Shown: positions 1-9,501, counted from the first letter of the stretch. The stretch is DNA of 64,000 nucleotides from Falsigemmobacter intermedius (GCF_004054105.1 NZ_SBLC01000002.1:62001-126000), one strand, 5' to 3'. Notes: generated by a model from the letters alone, not told the origin. Numbers and translations are program-made.

Positions 1-57
1 CAGATGCCCCTCAAAGCGGAGGCCGAGATCGCGGGCGGAGGCCTGATTGGTGCTCAT
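1..57 (-). CDS. Probable P1-family (DmpA-like) aminopeptidase, N-terminal fragment
   Basis: Only the first 19 codons lie inside the window; the gene runs off its left edge. The start is an ATG at 57, preceded by a GGGAGAG ribosome site just after the stop of the D-aminopeptidase gene, so the two are probably one operon. The visible residues include RDLGLRFEG, which resembles the N-terminus of DmpA/P1-family L-aminopeptidase/D-esterase proteins (a self-cleaving Ntn-type fold). The family call rests on this short match alone and could be wrong. Confidence 0.4.
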   Translation of the reverse strand, partial: MSTNQASARDLGLRFEGHL

Positions 58-69
58 ATCGTCTCTCCC

Positions 70-1647
70 TCAGGCTTTGCGCCAGATCAGATTGCGCGCG
101 AGCCAGACGCTCAGGCGAATGGCCTCCGGCGCGCCCTTCGCGTCGCGGATCAGCTTCATCGTCCAGTCCCCCGGCGCAGGCGCATCCAGCGAGCGGCGGG
201 TGATCAGCTGCCAGTGATCTTTTGCGGCAGGCCGGATCAACTCCGGCCGCCCGATTCCCAGCGGACCTTTAAAGACCGCATAGCCCATGCCGCCCTGGGT
301 GGTGATCTCCATCTCAGAGCCGATCTCTTCGCAGATCCAGCGCCCGGCCAGATCCTCGGGCGAGGTGTTGAGATCGCGCGGCAGCAGCGTCAGACGGGCG
401 GCGTAGTTTTCCAAGCCCCCCGCCATGACCAGATCGGCCCCGTCGCGGGCAACCTTCACAAGACCGCCCCCCAGACTGCCATCCGCCTGTCCGGCCAGAT
501 CATCAGCTCCGGTGCCGAAATGCAGCCGCGCCCGGGTCCCCTGCGGCTCAAGACGCGCGATCAGACCGGTCTCTTCGCAATACCACTGACCCGCCATCTC
601 TGCGGCCACAGGCTGCGCCTCAGCAGGTGTCACACCCAGCGCGGCGCGGGCGATGGCATGGGCGGCACCATGGGCATCGCCATGATGGTTCAGCAAAACC
701 ACAACCGAGAAGCGGCTCTCGCGCCCCGCCATGCGGAAGGCCCGGAACCCGCGCAGCGCGCCGCCGTGACCGGTGAAAAGATCGCCTGCGACCTGATGAT
801 GCTGCAGACCAAAGCCGTAATGCGCGGGCGTGCCGTCGCGGAACTGCTGCGGGGTAGCGGCGCGGTTATAAAGCGAGGCCGGATCATCGCGGGTGGCATC
901 AATCCAGGCCTCATAGCTGCACATGTCGCGCAGCGAAGCCGCCATGCCCGCATCGCCCATCCACCAGACACCGTTTTCCGCCGGAAGATAGCCGGTCTCT
1001 TCGGTCCCCTCATAGCCTGCCAGACCATCGGGCGGGCTGCGGGTGTCAGAGGCGAGAAAAGCCCCCTCCATCCCCGCCGGCACCAGCACATGGCGCGAGA
1101 GGAGGTCGGCGAAATTCTCCCCCGTCTTTGCCTCAATCAGATCGGCGATCAGGCGGAAGTTGCCGTTGTTATAGCTGTAGCGCGTGCCGGGTGCGAAATG
1201 GCTGCTCTGCAGGTATGCGAAGGTTCTGGTCGCATCCTCAGGGGCAAAGAACTGCTCGGCTTTCGCCCCCATCAGCACGGTCTGCGCCCAGTAATCGCGC
1301 AGGCCCGACTGATTGTTCGCCAGGTCGCGGACTTTCGGCAGCTCGCCTTTGAAATTCGGCAGATGGGCGGGCAGCAGATCGTCCAGCGCCTCGGGACTGT
1401 CGCAGGCGGCCAGCATCACCATGCAGGTGAACTGCTTGGAGATCGAGCAGAGCGGGATCCGCGTCGCAGCCGTCATCGGCTGGCCCGTCTCAAGGTTGGC
1501 ATACCCCCAGACCCGCTCGGCCACCACCCGGCCTTCATGCAGAATAGCGGCAGCGCCCCCCGGTCCGCGCAGGCTTTGCGGCAGGGCATTCAGCGCGGCC
1601 TCTGCCGCACTCAGGGAAAGTCTCGTCACGTCGGGTCTCCGGCTCAT
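70..1647 (-). CDS. dap: D-aminopeptidase (serine beta-lactamase-like hydrolase, S12 family)
   Basis: A 525-residue protein resembling Ochrobactrum D-aminopeptidase, which removes N-terminal D-amino acids from peptides. The penicillin-binding-protein fold is marked by SxxK (S68-I-S-K71), a Tyr motif Y159-N-N, and an H-G-G motif near residue 293 (GHGGALRG). The spacing between the nucleophile and the Tyr (91 residues) is the same as in the Ochrobactrum enzyme. The C-terminal third forms the beta-barrel domains typical of this enzyme, with two similar segments starting AGQWYCEE and AGRWICEE. No signal peptide is seen, so it is probably cytoplasmic. The downstream gene starts 12 nt after its stop and may be another peptidase. 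A generic esterase of the same family cannot be excluded. Confidence 0.8.
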   Translation of the reverse strand: MSRRPDVTRLSLSAAEAALNALPQSLRGPGGAAAILHEGRVVAERVWGYANLETGQPMTAATRIPLCSISKQFTCMVMLAACDSPEALDDLLPAHLPNFKGELPKVRDLANNQSGLRDYWAQTVLMGAKAEQFFAPEDATRTFAYLQSSHFAPGTRYSYNNGNFRLIADLIEAKTGENFADLLSRHVLVPAGMEGAFLASDTRSPPDGLAGYEGTEETGYLPAENGVWWMGDAGMAASLRDMCSYEAWIDATRDDPASLYNRAATPQQFRDGTPAHYGFGLQHHQVAGDLFTGHGGALRGFRAFRMAGRESRFSVVVLLNHHGDAHGAAHAIARAALGVTPAEAQPVAAEMAGQWYCEETGLIARLEPQGTRARLHFGTGADDLAGQADGSLGGGLVKVARDGADLVMAGGLENYAARLTLLPRDLNTSPEDLAGRWICEEIGSEMEITTQGGMGYAVFKGPLGIGRPELIRPAAKDHWQLITRRSLDAPAPGDWTMKLIRDAKGAPEAIRLSVWLARNLIWRKA

Positions 1648-1666
1648 GCGGGGCTAACATGCCGAA

Positions 1667-2083
1667 GTGCAACCGAAAGGGGAAGAGCTTGACGCAGCCC
1701 CGGAGGCCGGTCATCTGAACGCCATGCAGACGCTTGACAACATCATCTCCGACCGCGGCTCGCGCTATGCCGTCAGCTTCGGCCCCTGCAGGGATGCGGC
1801 TGAGGCCAAAGCCTTTCTGAGCACGCTGAAAAAGGACCGCAAATTCGCCAAAGCCACCCATAACACCTGGGCGGCCTGGACCGATGAAGGGCCCTTGCGC
1901 AATGATGACGGCGAACGCGGCGCGGCAGCGATCATCCTGCGGATGCTCGAGCGCGAGGGGGTCCGCGATCAGATCTTCGTCGTCACCCGCTGGTATGGCG
2001 GCAAGCACCTGGGCGGTGACCGTTTCCGCCACGTCCAGGAGGCCGTGCGCCAGGGCCTTGCGGCGCTGCGGGCTGCGCAATGA
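1667..2083 (+). CDS. IMPACT (YigZ/UPF0029) family protein
   Basis: A 138-residue protein made of the IMPACT domain alone. It has the family signature near the C-terminus (VVTRWYGGKHLGGDRF) and an ATHNTWAAW segment corresponding to the usual A-H-H-C-x-A-W. E. coli YigZ and eukaryotic IMPACT share this fold and are linked to translation regulation. It lacks the C-terminal DUF1949 domain of full-length YigZ. The listed start is GTG; an in-frame ATG at 1724 (MQTLDNII) would remove 19 residues that have no family counterpart and may be the true start. It is divergent from the D-aminopeptidase gene. Confidence 0.75.
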   Translation: MQPKGEELDAAPEAGHLNAMQTLDNIISDRGSRYAVSFGPCRDAAEAKAFLSTLKKDRKFAKATHNTWAAWTDEGPLRNDDGERGAAAIILRMLEREGVRDQIFVVTRWYGGKHLGGDRFRHVQEAVRQGLAALRAAQ

Positions 2084-2212
2084 GCCGGTGCAGGCCCCCT
2101 CTCCGCGGCATCCGCAGAGTAGCGAATTTCCGCAGTTCAGATGCCGGGCATCCCGGAGCACGAAGGTCCGCCTGTGTCAGCCTGGCCAGAGCGAGCGCCC
2201 CCAAACAGGGCG

Positions 2213-5200
2213 TCAGCTCTCTGTCGGTCCGAGCACCTCGCAAGCCAGATCACATTGCCGCCAGGGCACAGAGACAGTGTCATCATAAAGTACATCCCGC
2301 GCTTCCGACAGAAGCGCCAGATAGCGTTTATACTCCTGCGCCCCGTTGAAATACTGACCCCGCTTAGCTTCCCGTCTGGCGCGGTCAAAGAATTCCGAAT
2401 GATATTTAAAATGGGCGAAAAGCAGCGGCCCGGGCGCGGGATTAATCTCCGTTGCGTAATGCAGCCCCACGGAGAGCCGCATCCAGGGCTGGTAGCGCAG
2501 CAGAGCGATTTTCTCGGCCACAAAATATCCCGGGGGCGAGCCGGGCAGAATTCGGTGCCGCAGCGCAGAGGTCGGCGCACTGCCCCTTCCGAAATTCCCG
2601 CTGAGCGTCGGGGTCTGCCGGAAGGCGCAGCGGTCGGCGAACGCTATTTGAGAAAACGGTTCAGACTGGCTGAGATCGGCATCCTGAAGCCGCCCTTTCG
2701 GATAAAGATCCAGCATCCCGATCCGGAACGCGTCATATCCGCTAAGGTCCCCGCGTTTCAGAAAATCCACAATGCCGGTCTGTTCATAGCCCGGATAAAG
2801 CAGCATCTCATCCGCATCGGCCACTAGGCTCCACTTCCCGGGCCGAAGCTGCGCCATCAGTGCGATTTTCCACTCTGTCCCCTGAGCCGTCGACCTGTAG
2901 GGTGCCTCGGCCGAGAAAACGAGCGTATCGGGCTGGTCCAGCAGGAACTCGAGCGTGCCGTCATCGGACATATTATCTGCGAAAATGAAGCTGCTGACGC
3001 CCAGGCTGCGGTAGTGGTTCAGAAAATGGCCAAGGATGAACTTTTCATTGCGCACAGTGGCAATAACCGAGATTTCGGCTGTCAGCGCCGCCTGCACCCG
3101 ATCATCAGGGCTCACCTGAATCAGATGGGGGGAAGAGGTCTCCAACCCGACACTCCGATTGGCAGGCCAGATCATTGAAGGCCTGAGCCGCCCGCTGCGG
3201 AAGTCCCCGCGTATCCGGTGAAATCCGTCAAAGACGTCCAGATGCGCAACCTTTGTCACAGACATCTCTGAGGGGAAGAAACCCGGGCTCCATCTGACGA
3301 CCGGCACACCATCCGGATGAACCCGGCGCATCTGGATTGTCGCACAATCGGTCTGCTGCGGAGTAATTCCGGCAAGCGCCAGCAGATCGCCGGCGAGTTT
3401 ATCTTCCGAATAAGAGACACTGCAGAGCCGCTGTCCCTGATACGTCCCGACCTGCGCCGTAACGGCGAAACAACTCCGGCGGCTGAGTGCGTAGGCGGAG
3501 CCGCCATCCGCATAGGCCGAGGGCTCCGGCGATTTATCCAGCTCCATGCGTGCACGCAGGCTTGCGCTGCGGCCCATATGCCAGGCGGGGGGTTTATCGC
3601 CCGGATTCCTGCGGATGATACGGCCGTGATAGTCATGAAACCGGTGTGACAGGCTGAAGAAGTAACTTTCAACGTCAAGATAGCAGTCATCATCGATCTT
3701 CAGGATGTGACTGAAGGGCGTATTCCGGGCCGCCCATTGCAGCATGGACAGGGTCTTGCGCGGCAGAAACTCATAGCTGTCGTCGACATTCAGGCGGAGA
3801 ATATCCCCCTCAGTGCTGTCATCTCCCTCTCCCGTCACCACCAGCCAGGGGATGCCAAGGGCATCGAGATCCTTTGCCCAGGTCTCGCGTATCCTTGCCA
3901 CCCGGCTGTCCAGATTCGCTTTGCAGGAATAAATCAACACCAGGGTGTCAAAGAGCGCCGGTGACTGCAGCCATTTCTTCCTCGATTCCGCCGAACAGTC
4001 TCCTTCCTGCTTCGTTCCTGTCCTGACAATCTGACGCAGCCTGGAGAGGATCGCTCTGCAAGCCGGCTCTCCCTGCGCCGTCGGTGCGCACTCTGCAAGT
4101 CGGCGTGCCACGGCGAGCAGGACCGGATCATCTGCCGACAGGGGCGGATTTTCAGCCAGAAAAGCACTGATCAGCGCCTCCAGAGCTTTCCGCAGCGCCT
4201 GATGGCCGACGCGCAGCGCATCGCAATAGATCAGCAGGGCCATCCGCAACCGCAGCCCGGGACTTTGAGCCTCCGGCAAAGACAGCAAACGGCTGCGGAA
4301 TTCCGCAAGCATGCCCCTCCCCTCATCCGGGTCATCCCCGGAGGATTTCAGGAGCTGCAGGCTCAGCCGCGTCAGGGCGATCCGCTGATCATGGCTTTCT
4401 GATCGGTGCTCATGGCAGCAAAGACCGGCGAGGGCCTCTTTCGCCGGAAGGCGCAGTGCCTCTGGCAGGGGCGGCGCGTTCGGGAAAGCGGCAGCGCGAA
4501 GGAGATCGCCGGCGAAATCCGGAGAAAGGCTGTCTCCCGCCGGACCGTGTTCGTCTGCCACCCCAAGGGCTGCAGCGCCGAAAACCTCCACCCGCATCCG
4601 CGACAGCCCGAAGGCGCCTGTCCGCTCAAAAGCGCGGAAAGCCTGGCGCAGAGCCATAAGATCCCTCCTGTCCCCACGCGCGCGCGCCAAGGCCGAGTCC
4701 TGCAGCACGGCAAAGGCGGCCTGCCCCTCTGCAAGAACCGCAGAGCGGGGGAGGATGTCCACGGGCATCTGCGACAGCTTCTGCCAGAAGGTCGGCGAAA
4801 AAGCGTGGCAACGCAGCACAGAGGCTTCGATCCTGTGGCGCAGGCCGCCGTGGAATGCCGTCGCAGCCGCCAGCAGTTCTGCCGCTGCGGCGATCATACG
4901 CACACAGGCGCCCCGCCCCCAGTAGGGCTCCGACATCTTCTCAGCCAGAGCGAGGAAAGCGTAAATGACGCCTTCTTTCTGGTGCATCTTCAGCGCCGGC
5001 TGAGTGCTTTTCAGCACCGCATGCAGCGTCCAGGCAATCGCGGAAGTGTTCAGCCAGTCGTTCGTGCGCGTGGCGAGTGACTGCAGCACCTCAGCGGCGG
5101 CGTCATATTTCTGCGCAATGACAAGCCAGGGCAGCATTGCGCTGGCGGTCCAGCCATCCCCCCTGCGCACGCCGGCCTGTACGTCCGTTCCCGTGCATGT

Positions 5201-6328
5201 CGCAAGTTCGGCAAGTGCCTCAAAGCGGTCTGTGGCACAAAAATGCTCTGTCAAAGCCACCAGTTGCCCCCGCCGCACGTTTTCAGCCAAGTCCGCAAAA
5301 GAGGAGCCCAGATCGCGCAGGACGGCTGGATGCTCTTCGGGCGCTGTCGCGCCAAGCCGTGCAAGAAGCGCCTCACGCCATTCTGCACCGAGGGCCTGAT
5401 CAACAGAATCTGCTTTCGGCTGCACGTCCTCCGGCTCGGGCACCGCATCCGGAAGAGGAAGTTCCATAAATTCTTCCAGCTTGTAAGCCAGGGTCGCACA
5501 GCGGATAAACCCGGCGGCTTCCGGCGACAGGTCCGGCCAAAGCCTGGCGTATTTCACGTGCTCCAGCGCCGTAAGCGCCTCAAAACGTGCCTGCAGCGGG
5601 TCGGGGCAGCGCCGCACGAAAGCTTCGATTGCGGCCAGCATATCGCTGCGGTGTAAGTCCAGCCCCGGGAGGTCGGCCCCAGTCCCCGCCTGCGGCAGAT
5701 TCAGCCTCAGACAGTCTGCCATGCCGGGCAACGTCCAGAGAAACCCTGGGAAAACAACCTGTAGACCGGAGAGGCCGGGACGGTCCTCTGAAGCAGGCAG
5801 AAGCGCGGCAGGAAGGCTGACGTCGCTGCCCGCCACCCCCAGGCAGGGCGCGGAGGGCAGCGCTCCGGGTGGCAGATCGAGACCATAGATCATCAGATCT
5901 TCACCGAGCTTCAGCTCCGGCGCAATCAGCGGCGGCGGCTTGCCACCGTTCATGGTCAGACTGTCGAGGGAGATATCGGGTGAAAGCTCCAGCCCGATAA
6001 TGCCGTCCTGATCCGCAGGCAGACCCGGCAGACCGGTCACGCGCCGGCCGTTAATCTGCAAAGAGCCCCCGTCCGGTCCGAGTTGCAGCGACACCTCCAT
6101 TGGCGATGCCGCATCCACAAGGAGCGGCGCAGCACGGGGGGCGGTCCAGACGCCGTTATGCAGCGAACTGATCAGCGCCACCTTCTCCGCAGCCCGTAGG
6201 GAGACATGAAGCGGGATGTCTGCCTCACCCAGGCGGCGGAAGTTCAGCTGATGCCACTTCTGTTGCGGCGGCGTGAGAGAAAAGCCGAGGACGACGGGCT
6301 CAGCCGCAGGACAGGGGAGCAGTTTCAC
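2213..6328 (-). CDS. Multidomain glycosyltransferase: galectin-like, GT31-like and GT2-like domains
   Basis: About 1371 residues from a GTG at 6328, which has GAGG 5 nt upstream; a TTG at 6400 would add 24 residues. Residues about 20-128 resemble a galectin (WHQLNF, LHVSLR, then HNGVW and LQINGRRV). Residues about 200-780 are helical and unrecognised. Residues about 795-1000 look like a beta-1,3-galactosyltransferase (GT31): LVLIYSCK, a KIDDDCYLD acidic motif, YADGGSAYALS, and YSEDKLAGDLL. Residues about 1085-1300 look like a GT2-type domain (SVIATVRNEKFILGHFLNHY, ADNMSDDGT, VADADEMLLYPG). It is probably a cytoplasmic enzyme building a surface polysaccharide or glycoprotein glycan; donor and acceptor are unknown. 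It stands alone, without other polysaccharide genes nearby. Confidence 0.7.
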   Translation of the reverse strand: MKLLPCPAAEPVVLGFSLTPPQQKWHQLNFRRLGEADIPLHVSLRAAEKVALISSLHNGVWTAPRAAPLLVDAASPMEVSLQLGPDGGSLQINGRRVTGLPGLPADQDGIIGLELSPDISLDSLTMNGGKPPPLIAPELKLGEDLMIYGLDLPPGALPSAPCLGVAGSDVSLPAALLPASEDRPGLSGLQVVFPGFLWTLPGMADCLRLNLPQAGTGADLPGLDLHRSDMLAAIEAFVRRCPDPLQARFEALTALEHVKYARLWPDLSPEAAGFIRCATLAYKLEEFMELPLPDAVPEPEDVQPKADSVDQALGAEWREALLARLGATAPEEHPAVLRDLGSSFADLAENVRRGQLVALTEHFCATDRFEALAELATCTGTDVQAGVRRGDGWTASAMLPWLVIAQKYDAAAEVLQSLATRTNDWLNTSAIAWTLHAVLKSTQPALKMHQKEGVIYAFLALAEKMSEPYWGRGACVRMIAAAAELLAAATAFHGGLRHRIEASVLRCHAFSPTFWQKLSQMPVDILPRSAVLAEGQAAFAVLQDSALARARGDRRDLMALRQAFRAFERTGAFGLSRMRVEVFGAAALGVADEHGPAGDSLSPDFAGDLLRAAAFPNAPPLPEALRLPAKEALAGLCCHEHRSESHDQRIALTRLSLQLLKSSGDDPDEGRGMLAEFRSRLLSLPEAQSPGLRLRMALLIYCDALRVGHQALRKALEALISAFLAENPPLSADDPVLLAVARRLAECAPTAQGEPACRAILSRLRQIVRTGTKQEGDCSAESRKKWLQSPALFDTLVLIYSCKANLDSRVARIRETWAKDLDALGIPWLVVTGEGDDSTEGDILRLNVDDSYEFLPRKTLSMLQWAARNTPFSHILKIDDDCYLDVESYFFSLSHRFHDYHGRIIRRNPGDKPPAWHMGRSASLRARMELDKSPEPSAYADGGSAYALSRRSCFAVTAQVGTYQGQRLCSVSYSEDKLAGDLLALAGITPQQTDCATIQMRRVHPDGVPVVRWSPGFFPSEMSVTKVAHLDVFDGFHRIRGDFRSGRLRPSMIWPANRSVGLETSSPHLIQVSPDDRVQAALTAEISVIATVRNEKFILGHFLNHYRSLGVSSFIFADNMSDDGTLEFLLDQPDTLVFSAEAPYRSTAQGTEWKIALMAQLRPGKWSLVADADEMLLYPGYEQTGIVDFLKRGDLSGYDAFRIGMLDLYPKGRLQDADLSQSEPFSQIAFADRCAFRQTPTLSGNFGRGSAPTSALRHRILPGSPPGYFVAEKIALLRYQPWMRLSVGLHYATEINPAPGPLLFAHFKYHSEFFDRARREAKRGQYFNGAQEYKRYLALLSEARDVLYDDTVSVPWRQCDLACEVLGPTES

Positions 6329-6443
6329 GGTAACCTCACACTCTTGACTGGGACGGCCGGCCGGAGAGCCGGCTGCGGGACAGATGCTCAATTCAATCAA
6401 AGGTTGAATCGATCACATCCTTTGTCAAGAAATTCGAAAGAGG

Positions 6444-7349
6444 TCAGGGCGGGCTCCCGGAGGTGTCAGATCTCAGGGGCAGCAGGCAGCCGGCTGCAGC
6501 GTGGCGCATGGCGCGGGTCAGCGGCCTGAGAAGCCCGGCGGCCTGCCGCGTGTATTGCCAGTAGAGCGGCACATCGAGAGCCTGACCGGGGATCAGTTCA
6601 CAAAGCCGCCCCGCGCGGAGGTGATCGCGCACCAGCACCTCCGGGTTCATGCCCCAGCCCAGCCCCGCCAGCGCCCCGTCGATAAACCCCTGGGACGAGG
6701 CAAGGCGATGGGTGCGGTAGGCCAGCGCCTGCCCGGTGACCTGCTCAACCCAATCCGACTGCAGGCGATCTTTTTCAGAAAACGTAATCCCCGGGGCGCG
6801 GGACAGCGTTTGCACCGTCACCCCCGCGCCGAACCACCGCGACACGAAAGCCGGACTGGCGGTGGCCACGTAGCGCAAAGCGCCCAGCGCCTCGGTCTCG
6901 CAGCCCTGCAGGGGCCCGGGATGCGAGGTCACGGCCCCCGCCACATCCCCGCGCTTCAGCCAGTCCTGAGAAAAGCTCTGATCGTCGATCTCAAGATCAA
7001 ACAGAACCCCCTCAACCTCTGCCAGCGCGGGGATCACCCAGGTGGCCAGGCTGTCGGCATTGACCGCCAGACGCAGCGTGACCGGCCCCTGGCCCTCCAG
7101 ATCCAGATCCCGCGCCAGACCCGCCTCCAGAAGCGACAGTTCTTCAAAATGCCGGATCAGCCGCAGCCCGGTGGCGGTGGCCTGCGCGGGGCTGCCACGA
7201 CGGATCAGCAGACAGCCGATCCGCTCCTCCAGCGCCTTCAGCCGCAGTGAGACCGCAGGCGGCGTAACCCCCAGCTGTGCCGCCGCCGCCTCAAAACTGC
7301 CACGGCGGTGAATGGCGGCAAGGGCTGCAAGCTGGCCGGGATCGATCAT
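6444..7349 (-). CDS. LysR-family regulator, ArgP/LysG type
   Basis: A 301-residue LysR-type transcription factor. Residues 1-60 form the winged helix-turn-helix (SFEAAAAQLGVTPPAVSLRLKALE); the rest is the effector-binding domain. The ArgP/LysG subfamily senses lysine or arginine and activates the neighbouring LysE/ArgO exporter, which here is transcribed divergently 84 bp away, so that role is inferred from context and similarity. The ATG at 7349 is preferred (AAGG 7 nt upstream) over a TTG two codons earlier. Confidence 0.85.
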   Translation of the reverse strand: MIDPGQLAALAAIHRRGSFEAAAAQLGVTPPAVSLRLKALEERIGCLLIRRGSPAQATATGLRLIRHFEELSLLEAGLARDLDLEGQGPVTLRLAVNADSLATWVIPALAEVEGVLFDLEIDDQSFSQDWLKRGDVAGAVTSHPGPLQGCETEALGALRYVATASPAFVSRWFGAGVTVQTLSRAPGITFSEKDRLQSDWVEQVTGQALAYRTHRLASSQGFIDGALAGLGWGMNPEVLVRDHLRAGRLCELIPGQALDVPLYWQYTRQAAGLLRPLTRAMRHAAAGCLLPLRSDTSGSPP

Positions 7350-7433
7350 AAGCAAACCTTATCTGGCGAAAGGATCTTTAATTTGCCTTATCCTGCACCT
7401 TCCGTCAGGAGAAAGGCAACGAAAGGATTTCCC
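7350..7433. promoter_or_regulatory. Divergent lysG/lysE-type promoter region
   Basis: This 84-bp spacer separates the divergent regulator and exporter genes. It is locally AT-rich, holds an AAGGAT...ATCCT pair of short inverted arms around 7370-7393, and ends with the exporter's ribosome site (AAAGGATTTCCC before ATG 7434). LysG/ArgP-type regulators bind T-N11-A sites in such spacers. No unambiguous -35/-10 pair was identified. Confidence 0.4.
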
Positions 7434-8042
7434 ATGCTTCAGGCCCTTCTGGCGGGTTTCGCCACCAGCTTCGGATTGATCGCCGCCATCGGCGCGCAAA
7501 ATGCCTTCGTGCTGCGCCAGGGGCTGCGGCGCGAACATGTCGGGCCTGTGGTCGCCATCTGTGCCCTCTCGGATGCGGTGCTGATTGCGGCCGGGGTCGG
7601 CGGCTTTGGCGCTTTGGTGCGCGCGACACCCTGGCTTGGGCCGCTGATGATGTGGATGGGGGCGGCGTTTCTGTTTTATTACGGCGCCTTGCGCTTTCGG
7701 GCCGCGCTGCGCGGCGGGGCGGCCCTGATGCCCGCAGAGGGGCAGTCGGTGCCGCTTGGCCGGACCATTCTGACCTGCCTGCTCTTCACCTGGGCGAACC
7801 CGCATGTTTACCTCGATACCGTGGTGCTGCTGGGGGGCATCTCCGCGCAATATGAACCGCATCAATGGGCCTTTGGCCTGGCCGGGGCTGCGGCCTCGCT
7901 GACCTTCTTTTCCCTGCTCGGCTTTGGCGCAAGGCTGATGGCACCGCTTTTTGCAAAGCCGAAAGCCTGGGTGGTGCTGGAGACGCTGGTGGGCTGCACC
8001 ATGTGGCTGATCGCAGGCTCGCTGCTGCTGCGCGGGCTGTGA
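7434..8042 (+). CDS. LysE/ArgO-family amino acid exporter
   Basis: A 202-residue membrane protein with about six hydrophobic segments. It carries the LysE-family N-terminal signature (FGLIAAIGAQNAFVLRQGL) and the conserved TWANPHVYLDT stretch in the middle. It belongs to the basic amino acid (lysine/arginine) exporters that prevent toxic accumulation during peptide growth. The start is ATG 7434 with AGGA upstream. The divergent ArgP/LysG-like regulator supports arginine or lysine as the substrate; which of the two cannot be told from the sequence. Confidence 0.88.
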   Translation: MLQALLAGFATSFGLIAAIGAQNAFVLRQGLRREHVGPVVAICALSDAVLIAAGVGGFGALVRATPWLGPLMMWMGAAFLFYYGALRFRAALRGGAALMPAEGQSVPLGRTILTCLLFTWANPHVYLDTVVLLGGISAQYEPHQWAFGLAGAAASLTFFSLLGFGARLMAPLFAKPKAWVVLETLVGCTMWLIAGSLLLRGL

Positions 8043-8058
8043 GGCCAAAGAGGCAGCG

Positions 8059-8081
8059 GGCGGGGAATTGACCGCCCCGCC
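8059..8081 (+). terminator. Hairpin downstream of the exporter gene
   Basis: GGCGGGG at 8059-8065 pairs with CCCCGCC at 8075-8081 across a 9-nt loop, 17 nt after the lysE-type stop codon. There is no clear T-run, so it is a weak terminator candidate. Confidence 0.35.
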
Positions 8082-8101
8082 GCTTCGGGGCAAAAGGCCT
8101 T

Positions 8102-8440
8102 ATGCTGATATATAAGATCTTCCGCCGCCCTGAATATGAGGCTTTCGCCAGCGCCGGACGCACCTCCGGCGCGCCGGTTGATCTGGCCGATGGCTATATT
8201 CATTTCTCCACCGCCGCCCAGGCCCGCGAAACGGCTGCAAAGCACTTCCGCGGTGAGGATGATCTGATCCTGCTCGCGCTTGAGGCCGATACCTTAGGCG
8301 AGGCGCTGAAATGGGAGCCTTCGCGCGGCGGCGCGCTCTTTCCCCATCTCTACCGCGATCTGACCAGCGAAGATGTTCTCTGGCAGGCGCCTTTGCCGCT
8401 CTCGGATGAGGGGCATGTCTTCCCGGAAGGTGTATTGTGA
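8102..8440 (+). CDS. DUF952 family protein
   Basis: A 112-residue protein of the DUF952 family, whose members carry an N-terminal IYKI segment and a central [11 protein letters not shown] motif (both present). Members are fold-related to glutathione-S-transferase or ADP-ribosyltransferase-like proteins and have no agreed function. Its stop overlaps the pyrD start by three bases (GTGA), so it is translationally coupled to pyrD. The start is the ATG at 8102. Confidence 0.8.
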   Translation: MLIYKIFRRPEYEAFASAGRTSGAPVDLADGYIHFSTAAQARETAAKHFRGEDDLILLALEADTLGEALKWEPSRGGALFPHLYRDLTSEDVLWQAPLPLSDEGHVFPEGVL

Positions 8441-9501
8441 AGCAAATGATCGAAACCCTCGGGCTGAAGGCGCTGCATAAGCTCGACCCCGAGCAGGCCC
8501 ATCACCTCTCGATCCGTGCCCTGAAAACCGGTCTGGTGCCGATGTCGGGGCTGATCACCTCGGCGCGGCTGAAGACCACGCTGGCGGGGCTTGAGCTGCC
8601 CAACCCCGTGGGTCTGGCGGCCGGTTACGACAAAAACGCCGAAGTCGTGGGCCCGCTGAGCCGCGCAGGCTTTGGCTTTGTCGAAGTGGGAGCGGCCACC
8701 CCGCGCGCGCAGCCCGGCAATCCGAAACCGCGTCTCTTCCGGCTGACAGAAGACCGCGCGGTCATCAACCGCTTTGGCTTCAACAATGAAGGCGCTGATG
8801 TGATCGCCGCGCGTCTGCGGGCGCGCACGCTGGGGGCTGTTCCGGTTGGCCTGAACCTTGGCGCCAACAAAGACAGCGCCGATCGTGCGGGCGATTTCGC
8901 CCAGGTGCTGCGGATCTGCGGGCCGTTCATTGATTTTGCCACCGTGAACGTCTCTTCTCCCAATACCGAAAAGCTGCGCGATCTTCAGGGCGCAGCCGCG
9001 CTCTCGGCGCTCCTTGCCGGTGTGATGGAGGCCCGCGCAGGCCTCAGCCGCCGCATTCCGGTTTTCCTGAAAATCGCCCCCGATCTCAACAGCGATGAGA
9101 TCGCCGAGATCGGCGAAGTGGCTCTGGCCTCGGGGCTGGATGCGGTGATCACCACCAATACCACTCTCTCGCGCGAGGGCCTGAGCTCTGCGCACAAAGG
9201 CGAGACAGGCGGTCTGTCGGGCGCGCCGCTCTTTGAGAAATCGACCCGCGTGCTGGCGCAGCTTTCCAAAGCCACAGAGGGGAAAATCCCGCTGATCGGC
9301 GTGGGCGGCATCGCAACCCCCGAGCAGGCGATCGCGAAGCTTCAGGCCGGCGCCAGCGCGGTGCAGGTCTATTCAGCGCTGGTCTACCAGGGGCTGTCGC
9401 TGGTGCCGCGCATCGTTCAGGGCATTGAGAGCCACCTTCAGGCCACGGGCCTTGCCAATGTCCAGGCCCTGACCGGCACGGGCCGCGATCAGTGGCTCTG
9501 A
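8437..9501 (+). CDS. pyrD: Dihydroorotate dehydrogenase (quinone), class 2
   Basis: A 354-residue flavoprotein oxidising dihydroorotate to orotate with membrane quinone, the fourth step of pyrimidine synthesis. Signatures are the [14 protein letters not shown] entry strand, [18 protein letters not shown], the catalytic-serine loop [31 protein letters not shown] and the FMN phosphate site [11 protein letters not shown]. The N-terminal amphipathic extension is the quinone-binding element of class 2 enzymes. The GTG start at 8437 has GGAAGG 6 nt upstream and overlaps the DUF952 stop. The arsC-like gene overlaps its 3' end by 10 bp. Confidence 0.97.
   Translation: MKQMIETLGLKALHKLDPEQAHHLSIRALKTGLVPMSGLITSARLKTTLAGLELPNPVGLAAGYDKNAEVVGPLSRAGFGFVEVGAATPRAQPGNPKPRLFRLTEDRAVINRFGFNNEGADVIAARLRARTLGAVPVGLNLGANKDSADRAGDFAQVLRICGPFIDFATVNVSSPNTEKLRDLQGAAALSALLAGVMEARAGLSRRIPVFLKIAPDLNSDEIAEIGEVALASGLDAVITTNTTLSREGLSSAHKGETGGLSGAPLFEKSTRVLAQLSKATEGKIPLIGVGGIATPEQAIAKLQAGASAVQVYSALVYQGLSLVPRIVQGIESHLQATGLANVQALTGTGRDQWL

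Noticed and set aside
4-1692. 562-codon open frame on the plus strand
   Set aside because: It is the antisense shadow of the D-aminopeptidase gene, which has clear catalytic motifs.
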